Part shown: in pieces, positions 1 to 9,826 of the stretch
How positions within the stretch are numbered: position 1 is the stretch's first letter
Layout: every line of letters starts with the position of its first letter
Assembly (NCBI GenBank): GCA_965223405.1
Contig: CBDCWO010000006.1
Span: forward strand, 310,001 to 374,000
DNA from: CBDCWO01 sp965223405
GTDB taxonomy: Bacteria; Bacteroidota; Bacteroidia; Chitinophagales; Saprospiraceae
Direction: 5' to 3'
DNA length: 64,000 nucleotides
Notes under the pieces: model-generated
Databases searched by the model: none
Told to the model about the DNA's origin: nothing
Seen by the model: the letters and a program-made list of their open reading frames with translations, nothing else
Position numbers and translations under genes: made by a program

Positions 1-2
1 CA

Positions 3-1724
3 GAAATCCAACCGCCGGCGCGATCGAGAGAAGGTGCGTCGGGCATACGGGTTCGTATTGGGTCAAACAAGGTTACCAATATGGGCAATCATGCAGACTT
101 GGTCGTTGCATTCAATGAGCAAGTCATTTATGGACGTATAAGGCAGGATGCCTATGATCACAATACCACCATGATCATAGATAATAGATGGTCAACTCAT
201 GAGCTGGAGTCCGTCCGACAACAGTATGCCAGTGCACTTATGGAATTTAAAGGTCTTGGTATTCATGTTCATGAAGTTCCTATGGAATCTGAATGTCTAA
301 AAATTCTGCCAGATACGCGTAAGGGAAAAAACATGTGGGTACTGGGCTTACTATGTTTTATTTATAACCGTGATCTTGAAATAGCAAAAGATCAGATCCG
401 ATCGATATTCAGAAAGAAATCTCAAAAGGTTATTGAAATTAACATTAGGCTATTGTTGGCTGGCTATGAATGGGCCCAATCCAATGTTGATCTTCATTAT
501 ACTATTCCGCCCATGAAGGTTGACACCGACCAAGTGGTTATGAATGGCAATGAAGCGCTCAGTTTAGGAATAATGGCGTCGGGCATTGAAGTTTGTTCTA
601 TGTATCCGATAACACCGGCCACATCCGTTACCCACCATCTCTCCGAATATTTTGAGAACATTGGCGGGATAGTCCATCAAGCAGAAGATGAAATTGCTGC
701 CATAGGATTCGCTATTGGTGCCTCCTATGCCGGTAAGACCGCAGTTACGGTAACTTCCGGACCCGGTCTTGCGTTAAAAACTGAATTCCTCGGGTTGGCA
801 GTCATGGCTGAAATTCCTCTGGTAATTATCGATGTGCAAAGAGGTGGTCCCTCTACTGGTTTGCCGACCAAAGTAGAGCAAAGCGACCTTTTGGCGGCTA
901 TTTATGGCGAAACCGGAGATGCTCCGAAAATTGTACTTGCCGCAGCCACCATTGAAGAATGTTTCCATTTCGTCATTCTCGCACGAAAACTTGCCGAGTC
1001 ATTCCGATCCCCGGTCATTCTCCTTAGCGATGCCAACCTGGCTACCGGCGTACAGCCTTTTCCCAGGCCATCCATCGATTCGGAATGGTTTTCCGATCCA
1101 ATAGATCTAAGTCCCTGGCCGGACGAGGTCAACCCTTTTGATTGGAACCCACAAACCGGAATAAGCAAACGACCTATCCCCGGACAAAAGGGAGGGATGT
1201 ATACTGTCACCGGACTTGCACATGGATCGGATGGGAAAGTCGCTTATGGACCCAAGATCAACCAAGCAAGTGCTGAAAGCAGGAGCCGAAAAATAGCTGC
1301 CTTTCAAAAAACACTCAAACCTCCGGTCATAAATGGTGAATCAGAAGGTGACCTCCTGATTGTGGGTTGGGGCTCAACCTTAGGTGCTATTGAAGAAGCC
1401 GTTGAACACGCCTGGGAAATAGGTCTGAAGGTAAGTAGCATACACTTGAGAATCATGTTTCCTATTGTGCCCGGACTAACAGAGATCTTCAAACGTTTTA
1501 AGAAAGTGATTACGGTAGAAATCAATTACAGTGACAAACCGGAAAACCCAATGATCACTGATGAAAATCGCCGCTACGCACAATTGGCTTGGTATCTGCG
1601 GGCGAAAACACAATGCGATATTGATTGCTTTAGTAACGTATATGGTCAGCCTATGAACCCTTTAAGCGTACTGCAAATGATTAAACATGAACTACTGGAG
1701 AAAATTCCTGATCCAATGATATAA
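3..1724 (+). CDS. korA: 2-oxoacid:ferredoxin oxidoreductase alpha subunit (gamma-alpha fusion), 5' partial
   Basis: This is the alpha subunit of a thiamine-diphosphate 2-oxoacid:ferredoxin oxidoreductase, which decarboxylates a 2-oxoacid (2-oxoglutarate or pyruvate type) to the acyl-CoA and reduces ferredoxin in the cytoplasm. The frame is open from base 3, and its first codons read EIQPPARSREGASGIRVRIG, the conserved start of the fused gamma domain. The Met at 81 is therefore internal and the true start lies outside the window. The gamma domain runs to about residue 140 after base 81. The alpha pyrimidine-binding domain follows, with GNEALSLGIMASG, MYPITPATSV, the QAEDEIAAIG stretch and SGPGLALKTE. 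A C-terminal transketolase-like domain ends the protein. korB follows 11 bases downstream. Substrate preference cannot be read from sequence alone. Confidence 0.93.
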   Translation, partial: EIQPPARSREGASGIRVRIGSNKVTNMGNHADLVVAFNEQVIYGRIRQDAYDHNTTMIIDNRWSTHELESVRQQYASALMEFKGLGIHVHEVPMESECLKILPDTRKGKNMWVLGLLCFIYNRDLEIAKDQIRSIFRKKSQKVIEINIRLLLAGYEWAQSNVDLHYTIPPMKVDTDQVVMNGNEALSLGIMASGIEVCSMYPITPATSVTHHLSEYFENIGGIVHQAEDEIAAIGFAIGASYAGKTAVTVTSGPGLALKTEFLGLAVMAEIPLVIIDVQRGGPSTGLPTKVEQSDLLAAIYGETGDAPKIVLAAATIEECFHFVILARKLAESFRSPVILLSDANLATGVQPFPRPSIDSEWFSDPIDLSPWPDEVNPFDWNPQTGISKRPIPGQKGGMYTVTGLAHGSDGKVAYGPKINQASAESRSRKIAAFQKTLKPPVINGESEGDLLIVGWGSTLGAIEEAVEHAWEIGLKVSSIHLRIMFPIVPGLTEIFKRFKKVITVEINYSDKPENPMITDENRRYAQLAWYLRAKTQCDIDCFSNVYGQPMNPLSVLQMIKHELLEKIPDPMI

Positions 1725-1735
1725 TAAAAAATATT

Positions 1736-2701
1736 ATGTTTACGTCAACACAAGAATTTTGTACCATTCCTTTACCAGACTACTCTTTTGGGATGGATGA
1801 CTATAGCAAAGGTACTCCCCGATGGTGCCCTGGATGTGGAGGGCATTCCATTTTAACCACGGTACAAAGGGTTTGCAAGGATAAACAATATCCACCCGAA
1901 AAAACAGTTTGCGTCTCGGGGATAGGATGTAGCAGTAGATTCCCTCATTATATGGGAACCTATGGATTTCATGGCTTGCACGGCAGAGCATTTCCGGTAG
2001 CATGCGGAATAAAGTTCCGCAGACCAGAATTAAACATCTTTGTGATTACCGGAGATGGCGATTGCTGTTCCATTGGAGCAGGCCATTGGGTCCACGCCAT
2101 CCGTTACAACATGAAAATGGTGGTTTTACTTTTTGATAATGGGATATACGGCCTTACCAAAAAACAGACCTCTCCCACAAGTCCTCTGGGCACACTATCA
2201 AATACTCACCCCAAAGGATCTGTTTTACCTCCGATCAACCCGCTCCAAACCACACTAGGTCTGGCAAATGTCTCATTTGTAGCGCAGACCACCGATTGGA
2301 ACGCAGCACACCTCTATGCTACGATAAGGAAAGCTGCCGATCATCCGGGATTGGCTTTCGTCCGTATTGTCCAACGATGTCCTGTCTTTATGAAAGATTT
2401 ATATGGCGACCTCGCTGGCGATCCGGATGAACTGATCTTATTGTCCCATGAAAACGGGATACAACTCAAACCCGGAGCACTACGGTCATTTAAGCGTGTC
2501 ATAGAGCATGATCCTGCTGAAATTCGAAAGGCCAGGGAACATGCAGAGATTGAAGATGGCATCCCTATTGGATTGTTTTATCAGAACGTAAATAATCCAA
2601 GGTACGATGAATATGGCGCCCACAACCTGGGTATGAGTATTTCTGATAAAAAACAAGCCCTCAATGCTATGCTTGATCAATACACCATCAGAAATCAATG
2701 A
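1736..2701 (+). CDS. korB: 2-oxoacid:ferredoxin oxidoreductase beta subunit
   Basis: This is the thiamine-diphosphate-binding beta subunit, partner of the alpha subunit just upstream. Its 321 residues are close to the family size. Visible motifs are WCPGCGGHS (residues 30-38), which includes a CxxC pair typical of the family's cluster region, GIGCSSRFP (63-70), and the diphosphate/Mg site GDGD (106-109) with DN at 134-135. The signature KQTSPTSPLG follows that site. Cys31, Cys34, Cys65 and a later Cys could ligate the [4Fe-4S] cluster. Its stop overlaps the next gene's ATG (ATGA), so the downstream ferredoxin-domain protein is probably made with it. Assignment to 2-oxoglutarate rather than pyruvate is tentative. 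Confidence 0.93.
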   Translation: MFTSTQEFCTIPLPDYSFGMDDYSKGTPRWCPGCGGHSILTTVQRVCKDKQYPPEKTVCVSGIGCSSRFPHYMGTYGFHGLHGRAFPVACGIKFRRPELNIFVITGDGDCCSIGAGHWVHAIRYNMKMVVLLFDNGIYGLTKKQTSPTSPLGTLSNTHPKGSVLPPINPLQTTLGLANVSFVAQTTDWNAAHLYATIRKAADHPGLAFVRIVQRCPVFMKDLYGDLAGDPDELILLSHENGIQLKPGALRSFKRVIEHDPAEIRKAREHAEIEDGIPIGLFYQNVNNPRYDEYGAHNLGMSISDKKQALNAMLDQYTIRNQ

Positions 2702-5139
2702 CCATGGCTGAAGTGGAAAAGATAAAATCGGAAGCTGATTTCATCACATTGCGAAAGAAACTACAAGACCTTAGCCTTGAAGAAGAGTCACCCTTTGATG
2801 AAAGAAAAAACCAAATATATTTTAAGAAACTTAGGAATTACTTTCTCTATGGTGATCAAACGGACGAAAGGAGTCTTCTGAATACAGTCTCTGTATTTCT
2901 CGAACCATACCTTAAAATTGAAAATTTTAGTCTGGAATTTCCCGCGCTGTACAACCAGGTAAAGGATGATATTTTTAGCATGCATGGATTGATCAGTGCT
3001 TTGTTTCAAGATATTGAACACAAATTGGTAGAAACTCGTATTCAGGACGTTTCACCTATTTTAGAGCAGGTGCATGAAAACAATTCTGGAAATAATTTAA
3101 AATTAGCCTATGCCGATTGTATAAACAATATTACAGAAGATCTACTGGTTCACCTCAAAGAGAAAAATACCGCTGCATTATTAAAAGGCCGTGGAGAAAA
3201 ACTCAGGAAACAACTTTTGACACCAAACACAACACTTATCGGGTATTCCGCACTAACCGGTTTTCGAATTCTTAACTTACAGCTAAAGAAACGGAATGAA
3301 CGCAATCAGGTATTTTTGGACACGTTGAAAAAATCCATCTCAGGATTGGAAGATATTTTGCGTTTACAGGAGGGTAATTCAGATCATACTCCAATCCACC
3401 TTGATTTTGCAGACGAGTTGGTCTCCTTCGACAAAATTGATGCTATCGCCCCTCAGTTTGTCAATTCCGGCATGCCGGAAAATAAATTGAATAGATTGAG
3501 AAGCTGTCTCCAAACGCTTACCGAGGCATACGGTTCCTATTCAGAAAGTTGTTGCTCGATATTTGTATCCCAAAAGTTGATTAAAGAATTTAATCTAAAA
3601 AAAGAGTTAGATCAGGCCTATAGGATCGTAGCTTCCAAAAATCCTTCTAAAGGGGCATATGAATATTACCAATCCGAAATCCTGAAATTTATAGAGGTCA
3701 TTGCCGCCATCAGGCTGACCAAATTGTTGGTCGACCAACAATATGATGAAGATTTACACGTGCCTTATTTCGAGAGGTTTTCTTATTCTAACTTAGGAGA
3801 AGAGGACTTGAAAAGTTTTCGTACACTACTCGTGATTGAAGAAGGCCCTCAAATAATGCAAAGTCCAAATGATTTTATCAGATCCCTTGCAGATAATACT
3901 ACGATAAAACTACTTGCCTTCAACCGTTTGGATGAAATAAGCCTGCTTGCCGACCAGGCAGATAGAAATACCACATTCCTGGAACTAGCTTCACTGGCTC
4001 TATTTCATCGCAATGCCTATATATTCCAGGGAGGGATGGATACTCCAGTCCTCCTGAACAATGCATTTAAAATTGGGCTGGAAACTCCAGGTCCGGCATT
4101 GTGGAACATTCTATTTTCCAAACCGAATCCTGATGAAAAAAAATTGGATTACTTGGCCGTCAAAATGGCAATAGAAAGTCGCTATTTCCCTCGGCTGGTT
4201 TATAACCCATATGCAGGAAAAGGATTAAATGATCATCTTGATTTGAGTATGAACCCAAGTTCCGAAAAACCTTTTCCTGTTTTTAGTCGTTCGGTTAATT
4301 ACCTGTCAAAAGAGGAAATCTATCCATTCCCTCTCACCATGGCTGATTTTAAGGCCTTACATCCGGAAAATTTAAATTCACTTGAGATTATTCCAGAACA
4401 ATACCATAGCGAAGATGTGATCAGCTTAGCAGATTACCTTAATGGTTCTCCAAATTTACAGACTGGCAAAATACCTTTCATTTGGACAGTGGATGATGAA
4501 AATAAACTGAGAAAGGCGGTTATCCCTATGTCATGGGTACATTTTTGTAGATCCCGACTTGACTATTGGCAGTTTTTGCAAGAACTGGGTGGTGTGAACA
4601 GGGATCGAATAGATCTATCAATAAAGGAAGCCAGATCCGCCTGGGAAGCTGAAAAGAAAGCTGAAATTGAGGATCTTGAAACAAGGCTCCAAATAGAATT
4701 TGACCGTAGCAGAGCTGCTGATCTTGGTATCGCCATTGAAAGAATGTTGAACAATTTGTTGGATAATGATGTGGACATCCAAACGACAGTCAATCAGATA
4801 AGTACAACCCTACCGATCAATAAGGAAGACCAAGGAGAAGGTTCTGTGCCATTATCTGAAAACCAAAATGAAGAGCTCACATCTTCGGTTATTCCTGATG
4901 TGTGGGTGGAAAGTGAAGAATGCACCTCCTGCAATGACTGTATTGAAGCACTTCCTACTGTATTCAAATACAACGACGATAAACAAGCTTATGTGCATAA
5001 TGCTCAAGGAGGTACCTATGCCAAAATAGTAGCTACTGCAGAAAAATGTCCTGCTGCCTGTATTCATCCGGGATTGCCTTTCAATACCGATGAACCGGGA
5101 TTGGAAAAATTGATTAAGCGAGCTGAGAAGTATAATTGA
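2698..5139 (+). CDS. Large protein with C-terminal [4Fe-4S] ferredoxin domain, translationally coupled to korB
   Basis: This 813-residue protein starts inside the korB stop (ATGA) and most likely works with the oxidoreductase. Only the C-terminus is clearly recognisable. Cys742, Cys745 and Cys748 (CTSCNDC) with Cys784 (KCP) and a further Cys788 form a single-cluster ferredoxin pattern. An acidic, helical coiled-coil-like stretch at about 650-700 precedes it. The first 600 or so residues are helix-rich with no signal peptide or membrane segment, and I do not recognise the domain. Inference: it is an electron-accepting subunit that docks the ferredoxin module onto KorAB. It could instead be an unrelated redox scaffold. 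Ordinary KorC/KorD partners are far smaller. Confidence 0.8.
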   Translation: MTMAEVEKIKSEADFITLRKKLQDLSLEEESPFDERKNQIYFKKLRNYFLYGDQTDERSLLNTVSVFLEPYLKIENFSLEFPALYNQVKDDIFSMHGLISALFQDIEHKLVETRIQDVSPILEQVHENNSGNNLKLAYADCINNITEDLLVHLKEKNTAALLKGRGEKLRKQLLTPNTTLIGYSALTGFRILNLQLKKRNERNQVFLDTLKKSISGLEDILRLQEGNSDHTPIHLDFADELVSFDKIDAIAPQFVNSGMPENKLNRLRSCLQTLTEAYGSYSESCCSIFVSQKLIKEFNLKKELDQAYRIVASKNPSKGAYEYYQSEILKFIEVIAAIRLTKLLVDQQYDEDLHVPYFERFSYSNLGEEDLKSFRTLLVIEEGPQIMQSPNDFIRSLADNTTIKLLAFNRLDEISLLADQADRNTTFLELASLALFHRNAYIFQGGMDTPVLLNNAFKIGLETPGPALWNILFSKPNPDEKKLDYLAVKMAIESRYFPRLVYNPYAGKGLNDHLDLSMNPSSEKPFPVFSRSVNYLSKEEIYPFPLTMADFKALHPENLNSLEIIPEQYHSEDVISLADYLNGSPNLQTGKIPFIWTVDDENKLRKAVIPMSWVHFCRSRLDYWQFLQELGGVNRDRIDLSIKEARSAWEAEKKAEIEDLETRLQIEFDRSRAADLGIAIERMLNNLLDNDVDIQTTVNQISTTLPINKEDQGEGSVPLSENQNEELTSSVIPDVWVESEECTSCNDCIEALPTVFKYNDDKQAYVHNAQGGTYAKIVATAEKCPAACIHPGLPFNTDEPGLEKLIKRAEKYN

Positions 5140-5380
5140 GATGCTATCCTTTTTCCGCATATTATGGTGCGATTTTGGTCTACTGTTTCTATACCTCCAA
5201 ACACCTTAAACATTCTGTCGCGAAGTACTCAATCTCCCGGAGTATACCTATACCTGAGTATGTCTGTTTTGAAATTCCCACCCGGGATACCTTGGTATTT
5301 CAAGCAATAATTGCTATTATGATCTCATGAACGAAACCAATACTGCAGCCATCCACTGGCATCAAGCTCAAGCAAATACC

Positions 5381-8300
5381 ATGTCTTTAAACACGTGCTT
5401 ATACTATTTCTTACTCCTTGCTGTTTTTGGCAGTTGTACGGGAAAGGATACAAAAGTTTCGGGTGATTTACCTCGCAACATTGAAGTCTTTTTTCTCGGA
5501 CACGATAGCCAACATCACGATTCCGAAATGTATTTACCTATTCTGGCCTCTTCCTTAGCCAGGTCCGGTATAAATTTTACCTACACCTCAAATCCAAATG
5601 ACCTCCGCTCCGAAATACTTGAGGATTATGACGCCTTGATGATTTATGCCAATCATGACTCCATTACCTCCACCCAGGAAAAGACATTGCTTGAGTATGT
5701 CTCAAGTGGAAAAGGATTACTAGCTATTCATTCCGCCTCCTATTGTTTTCGGAATTCTGATGAATACATTTCCTTGGTCGGAGCTCAATTTCTATCCCAC
5801 GATACGGCTACTTTTACCCCACAAATCACTAACCGAGATCATCCTATTACCAATGCTCTGGAACACTTTACTTCCTGGGACGAAACTTACCTACATCAAA
5901 AGCATAATACGGATCGAATCGTTTTGATGGAACGCGAAGAAGGTGATTCCAGCGAACCCTGGACCTGGGTTCGAGAATATGGTCAAGGAAGAGTATTTTA
6001 CACCGCGTCAGGTCATGATGAGCGCACCTGGCGACAACCTGAATTTCAGGAATTAATCAAGCAAGCCATACTTTGGTGTATCCCAGAACAGGTCAGAATA
6101 TTATACGAGGAACTACCGGAATTCCCTGTACCGGAATATATGGAGGCAAAAATTCCCAATTATGAACAAAGAGACCCTCCTCCCAAATATCAATTGCCCC
6201 TTAGTCCGGAAAATTCTCAACGGTTAACTCAGGTTCCTCCTGGATTTAACCTCTCACTTTTCGCTTCAGAACCAGATATTATCAACCCCATTTCTATGGC
6301 ATGGGACGAAAAAGGGAGACTATGGGTTATTGAAACAGTAGATTATCCGAATACGGTGACGGATGAAGAAGGTACTGGCGATGATCGAATAAAAATTTGT
6401 GAGGATACGGATGGAGATGGCAAAGCCGATAAGTTTACCGTTTTTGCCCGAAACTTAAATATCCCGACCAGTTTAGTTTTTTCAAACGGTGGTGTAATTG
6501 TTGCGCAAGCTCCCCATTTTCTATTCCTCAAGGATGAGGATGGAGATGATGTCGCAGATGTCAGGGAGATATTCTTAACAGGTTGGGGAACCTTTGATAC
6601 ACATGCCGGACCTTCGAACTTGAAATATGGTCACGACAATCATATTTGGGGTTGTGTAGGATATTCGGGATTCAAAGGCATCATCTCCGGGCAACCACAA
6701 GAATTTTCTCAGGGATTCTATCGATTCAGTCCGGATTTATCTGATTTTGAGGTAATGACCAGTACCAGCAACAATACCTGGGGCTTGGCTCTTTCCGAAG
6801 ATTTTCAGGTATTCGGATCTACCGCCAACAATACGCATAGTGTATTTCTCGGTATTCCAGACAAATATTATCAGGGAATAAAAGGGTTGCCCGGATACGG
6901 AAGCAAGAAAATAGATGGCCATTATGCATTCCATCCCATAACGCATAATGTCAGACAGGTAGATGTATTTGGAGGATTTACCGCTGCAGCCGGGCATAAC
7001 CTATATACAGCCCGTAGTTTCCCCAAAAAATACTGGAACCGGATCGCATTTGTAAATGCACCGACCGGAAGATTGATACACCAGGCGATTCTGGAGCCCA
7101 ATGGATCCGGATATCGAGAGAAAGATGGATGGAATATAGTGGCGAGTAACGACGAATGGTTTGGCCCTGTCCATGCGGAAGTAGGTCCGGATGGAGCATT
7201 ATGGATCCTGGATTGGTATAATTTTATCATCCAGCACAATCCGACTCCTCCGGGATTTGAAAATGGACCAGGAAATGCCCATATCAATCCCCTTCGTGAC
7301 CGAAGTCATGGTCGAATATATCGATTGGCCTACACGGATATGGACCATTACGAACCAATTCAACTCAATAAAACAGAACCCGATCAGTTAGTGGAAACCT
7401 TACAACACCCTAATCTATTTTGGCGTCTGACCGCTCAAAGACTTTTGGTAGAGAGAAACTCCAATGACATCAATTCGGCTTTGGTTCGGCTCATTAAAAA
7501 GAACCGCAAAGATGAATTGGGATTGTACCCTTCTGTCTTACACGCACTATGGACCCTACAAGGTCTGGGGCAGATCAATGAAAAGGAACCATCCATTTTA
7601 GATTTAGTCATTCGTGCACTCGAACATCCCGCACCTTCCATCCGAAGGGCTGCAATTATGATTTTGCCCCGTACAGAAAAGCCCAACCAGATATTGGCTG
7701 AATCTGCGGTCATTGACGATCCAAATGCCAACGTAAAGCTGGCAGCCCTATTGGCATTATCCGAAACTGAACCTTCGGTATCCGTAGGCCGGAAACTCTA
7801 TACTATGAGTAAAAATGCTAATATCCTAGAAGACCCTTGGCTTCCCCAGGCAATCTATATTGCAGCGGTGAAACACCAGGAGGGTTTTCTGGCGGCCTAT
7901 TCTGAAGATAGTGATATACCAATGACATCGCTTTCGGCGGTTCAAAATTCGCATACCTGGAAACACTTGACGGCATTTCCTGATTGGCAATCCCAGCCAT
8001 TACCGGGTCTATATAAAGATAACGGTCTTAATGGATGGGATGGCATCATCTGGTACAGCCGGATAATCAATATCCCTGGTGAATTAATCCATAAAAATGC
8101 TTCGGTTTCCTTAGGAACCATCGATGATTCGGATTCTACCTTTATCAATGGTATTTATGTTGGAAGCAAGTATAACGCCAGCACCGAATTCCGGCTATAT
8201 CAAGTACCTCCAGGAATTCTCAAACCTGGAAATAATACCATTACCGTCAAGACCGAAGATACCGGAGGAAGGGGAGGTTTTATCGGACAAGATACCGATA

Positions 8301-8872
8301 TGCAATTGAAAGTAGGAACCAGAAGTTTTGCTCTAGCTGGAAACTGGTATTATAAGATAGAAAGGGAATTTCCCAATCGCGGAAGCAAAATATTTACCGA
8401 AAACCGGGGCATCGTTCAAGTATTGCTGGAAAACATTTCTACTGTAAATCCAACTGAAGTCATTCGGGGTACAGATGCAGAATTTGTTTCGTTGGAATTG
8501 GGTGTGGTGATCAATGAAATGAAATATGATAAAGAAATCCTGATCGTGGAGCAGGGAACAACGATCGAAATCACCTTTAAGAACCAAGACTTTATGCAGC
8601 ATAATTTATTGATTATCCAACCTGGCACTCTGGAGATCGTGGGTGCTGCTGCTGACCGGCTTGCGACCTCTCCGGAAGGTGCTGACAAACAATATATTCC
8701 GGAATTAAAAGAAGTCTTGCATTCGACTCCTTTGTTAGACCCACAGACAAGTACTAAATTGAAATTTAAGGTTCCGGACGAGCCTGGCGATTACCCCTAT
8801 GTTTGTACTTTTCCCGGCCATTGGCGCACCATGAACGGGATATTACGCGTGGTCGAAACAGGAAATTTGTAA
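5381..8872 (+). CDS. Multidomain lipoprotein: ThuA - sugar-dehydrogenase-type beta-propeller - HEAT - beta-sandwich - cupredoxin
   Basis: This is a predicted outer-membrane or periplasmic lipoprotein of about 1160 residues. An upstream in-frame ATG exists at 5327. The start at 5381 is preferred because it puts a signal peptide directly at the N-terminus with a lipobox-like FGSC. A ThuA-like domain follows (FLGHDSQHHDSE, then LAIHSASYC). Next comes the PVC-type membrane-bound dehydrogenase propeller, with a calcium-type DTDGDGKAD loop, then HEAT-like helices and a sugar-binding beta-sandwich. The end is a blue-copper domain: His in MQHNL, then Cys, His and Met in CTFPGHWRTM. Known relatives are secreted sugar-oxidising or sugar-binding proteins. 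The copper domain suggests electron transfer from a sugar to an electron carrier. The exact substrate is unknown. Confidence 0.88.
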   Translation: MSLNTCLYYFLLLAVFGSCTGKDTKVSGDLPRNIEVFFLGHDSQHHDSEMYLPILASSLARSGINFTYTSNPNDLRSEILEDYDALMIYANHDSITSTQEKTLLEYVSSGKGLLAIHSASYCFRNSDEYISLVGAQFLSHDTATFTPQITNRDHPITNALEHFTSWDETYLHQKHNTDRIVLMEREEGDSSEPWTWVREYGQGRVFYTASGHDERTWRQPEFQELIKQAILWCIPEQVRILYEELPEFPVPEYMEAKIPNYEQRDPPPKYQLPLSPENSQRLTQVPPGFNLSLFASEPDIINPISMAWDEKGRLWVIETVDYPNTVTDEEGTGDDRIKICEDTDGDGKADKFTVFARNLNIPTSLVFSNGGVIVAQAPHFLFLKDEDGDDVADVREIFLTGWGTFDTHAGPSNLKYGHDNHIWGCVGYSGFKGIISGQPQEFSQGFYRFSPDLSDFEVMTSTSNNTWGLALSEDFQVFGSTANNTHSVFLGIPDKYYQGIKGLPGYGSKKIDGHYAFHPITHNVRQVDVFGGFTAAAGHNLYTARSFPKKYWNRIAFVNAPTGRLIHQAILEPNGSGYREKDGWNIVASNDEWFGPVHAEVGPDGALWILDWYNFIIQHNPTPPGFENGPGNAHINPLRDRSHGRIYRLAYTDMDHYEPIQLNKTEPDQLVETLQHPNLFWRLTAQRLLVERNSNDINSALVRLIKKNRKDELGLYPSVLHALWTLQGLGQINEKEPSILDLVIRALEHPAPSIRRAAIMILPRTEKPNQILAESAVIDDPNANVKLAALLALSETEPSVSVGRKLYTMSKNANILEDPWLPQAIYIAAVKHQEGFLAAYSEDSDIPMTSLSAVQNSHTWKHLTAFPDWQSQPLPGLYKDNGLNGWDGIIWYSRIINIPGELIHKNASVSLGTIDDSDSTFINGIYVGSKYNASTEFRLYQVPPGILKPGNNTITVKTEDTGGRGGFIGQDTDMQLKVGTRSFALAGNWYYKIEREFPNRGSKIFTENRGIVQVLLENISTVNPTEVIRGTDAEFVSLELGVVINEMKYDKEILIVEQGTTIEITFKNQDFMQHNLLIIQPGTLEIVGAAADRLATSPEGADKQYIPELKEVLHSTPLLDPQTSTKLKFKVPDEPGDYPYVCTFPGHWRTMNGILRVVETGNL

Positions 8873-9337
8873 ACGCCTTTTACTCTTAATTTGCATTATA
8901 ACCCATTGATTTAGAATGCCAAGCTGACACTTTTACACATTTTTACAATGTTTTACATAGATTATCCATTTTAGGGTTAAACTCCCTTTATCTTCATGGA
9001 AAATATTAAAATTTATCAAATGAATAATATCAAAATTATTGCTTTATCATTTTTTGTTTTGGCAACCGTGGTGGTAGGAAGTGGATTAACTAGAGGTACT
9101 ACATCATGCCAAGAAACGGAAGATATTCTTAAACAAGAAAACAATCAAAACCAAACTATAAACCTATTCGTAACGCATGGCCATTGCAGCACGCCATTTG
9201 CGGGTAATGTAGAAAACCTAAAAGTGGTCACCACCGAACGGCAAGATCAGGGAAATCCGTTGGAAGATATGGAGATATCGTTTGAGATCGATCCGAATTC
9301 ATTTAATGTGTGTGCCAGCGACGACTTAACAGCCCGG

Positions 9338-9384
9338 ATTAAGACCCCCGGTTTGTTTATAGGAGAAAATGATGAGAAAATTAC
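9338..9384 (+). repeat. Repeat A, copy 1 (47 bp, in place)
   Basis: This 47-base segment of the YceI-like gene recurs without mismatch at 9478-9524, 140 bases downstream. Here it lies in its natural reading frame (IKTPGLFIGENDEKIT). Confidence 0.9.
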
Positions 9385-9400
9385 TTTCAAGTCTAAAGAA

Positions 9401-9480
9401 GTGTATACCGTGGGATTGGATTGGTATCAGGTTAATGGTCAATTGTCAATAAAGGGTGTAGTAAAAGAAATGAAGATATT
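9401..9480 (+). repeat. Repeat B, copy 1 (80 bp)
   Basis: These 80 bases encode YTVGLDWYQVNGQLS and the following KGVVKEMKI. They recur at 9568-9647 with one A-to-G change that turns Lys into Arg. Confidence 0.9.
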
Positions 9481-9524
9481 AAGACCCCCGGTTTGTTTAT
9501 AGGAGAAAATGATGAGAAAATTAC
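9478..9524 (+). repeat. Repeat A, copy 2 (transposed, causes premature stop)
   Basis: This is the second copy of the 47-base repeat A. It is entered out of frame from repeat B copy 1 and supplies the TAG at 9500-9502 that ends the first open frame. Confidence 0.9.
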
Positions 9525-9561
9525 AATATGAAGATAAATATGTCATTCATCGACATAGTCT
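9524..9561 (+). repeat. Repeat C, displaced copy of the gene's 3' end
   Basis: A 23-base match (9524-9546) and a 13-base match (9549-9561) copy the 3' end of the gene, found natively at 9792-9814 and 9828-9840. About 13 bases between them, including the stop codon, are missing here. It sits between repeat A copy 2 and repeat B copy 2. Confidence 0.85.
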
Positions 9562-9567
9562 ACAGAC

Positions 9568-9647
9568 GTGTATACCGTGGGATTGGATTGGTATCAGGTT
9601 AATGGTCAATTGTCAATAAGGGGTGTAGTAAAAGAAATGAAGATATT
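9568..9647 (+). repeat. Repeat B, copy 2 (80 bp, leads into the gene's true 3' end)
   Basis: This is the second copy of repeat B with one mismatch. Only this copy is followed by the remainder of the YceI-like coding sequence. Confidence 0.9.
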
Positions 9648-9826
9648 TGCTACCGGCATAAGAGATCCAAAAGAGGCAAAACCTAGTTTTTTGGTCTTGG
9701 AAGGTCAATTGAATCTCTTTGATTGGGGAATTGATTACGATAAAATAGTTAACGGTAAATCAGACCCGGTACCTACTACCTGGATGTACCTCAATATGAA
9801 GATAAATATGTCATAAGGTAGCAATA

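Larger units (their letters stand above)
8996..9816 (+). pseudogene. YceI-like secreted protein gene disrupted by a patchwork internal duplication
   Basis: The first frame (8996-9502, better start ATG 9020) encodes a signal peptide and most of a YceI-like lipid-binding domain (ITFKSKEVYTVG, GQLSIKGVVKEMKI). It then runs into a copied segment read out of frame and stops after LRPPVCL. A second open stretch (9568-9816) repeats YTVGLDWYQVNGQLSIRGVV and continues with the missing C-terminus (FATGIRDPK onward). Joining the first copy to the tail at ATGAAGATATT would restore one protein of about 240 residues. The inserted block contains copies of three separate parts of the gene, so this is not a simple tandem repeat. 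The break could be real or an assembly error. If real, only a truncated YceI-like protein is made. Confidence 0.75.

Noticed and set aside
81..83. ATG at 81 as the start of the korA-like gene
   Set aside because: The frame is open to the left edge and the upstream codons are conserved KorA sequence, so this is an internal Met.
5136..5330. 64-codon + strand frame between the ferredoxin protein and the multidomain lipoprotein
   Set aside because: It starts at TTG inside the previous stop, has no recognisable features and overlaps the next start. It is treated as intergenic.
7435..7731. Minus-strand open frames inside the multidomain lipoprotein gene (several of 60-120 codons)
   Set aside because: They are shadows of a strongly supported + strand gene with clear domains.
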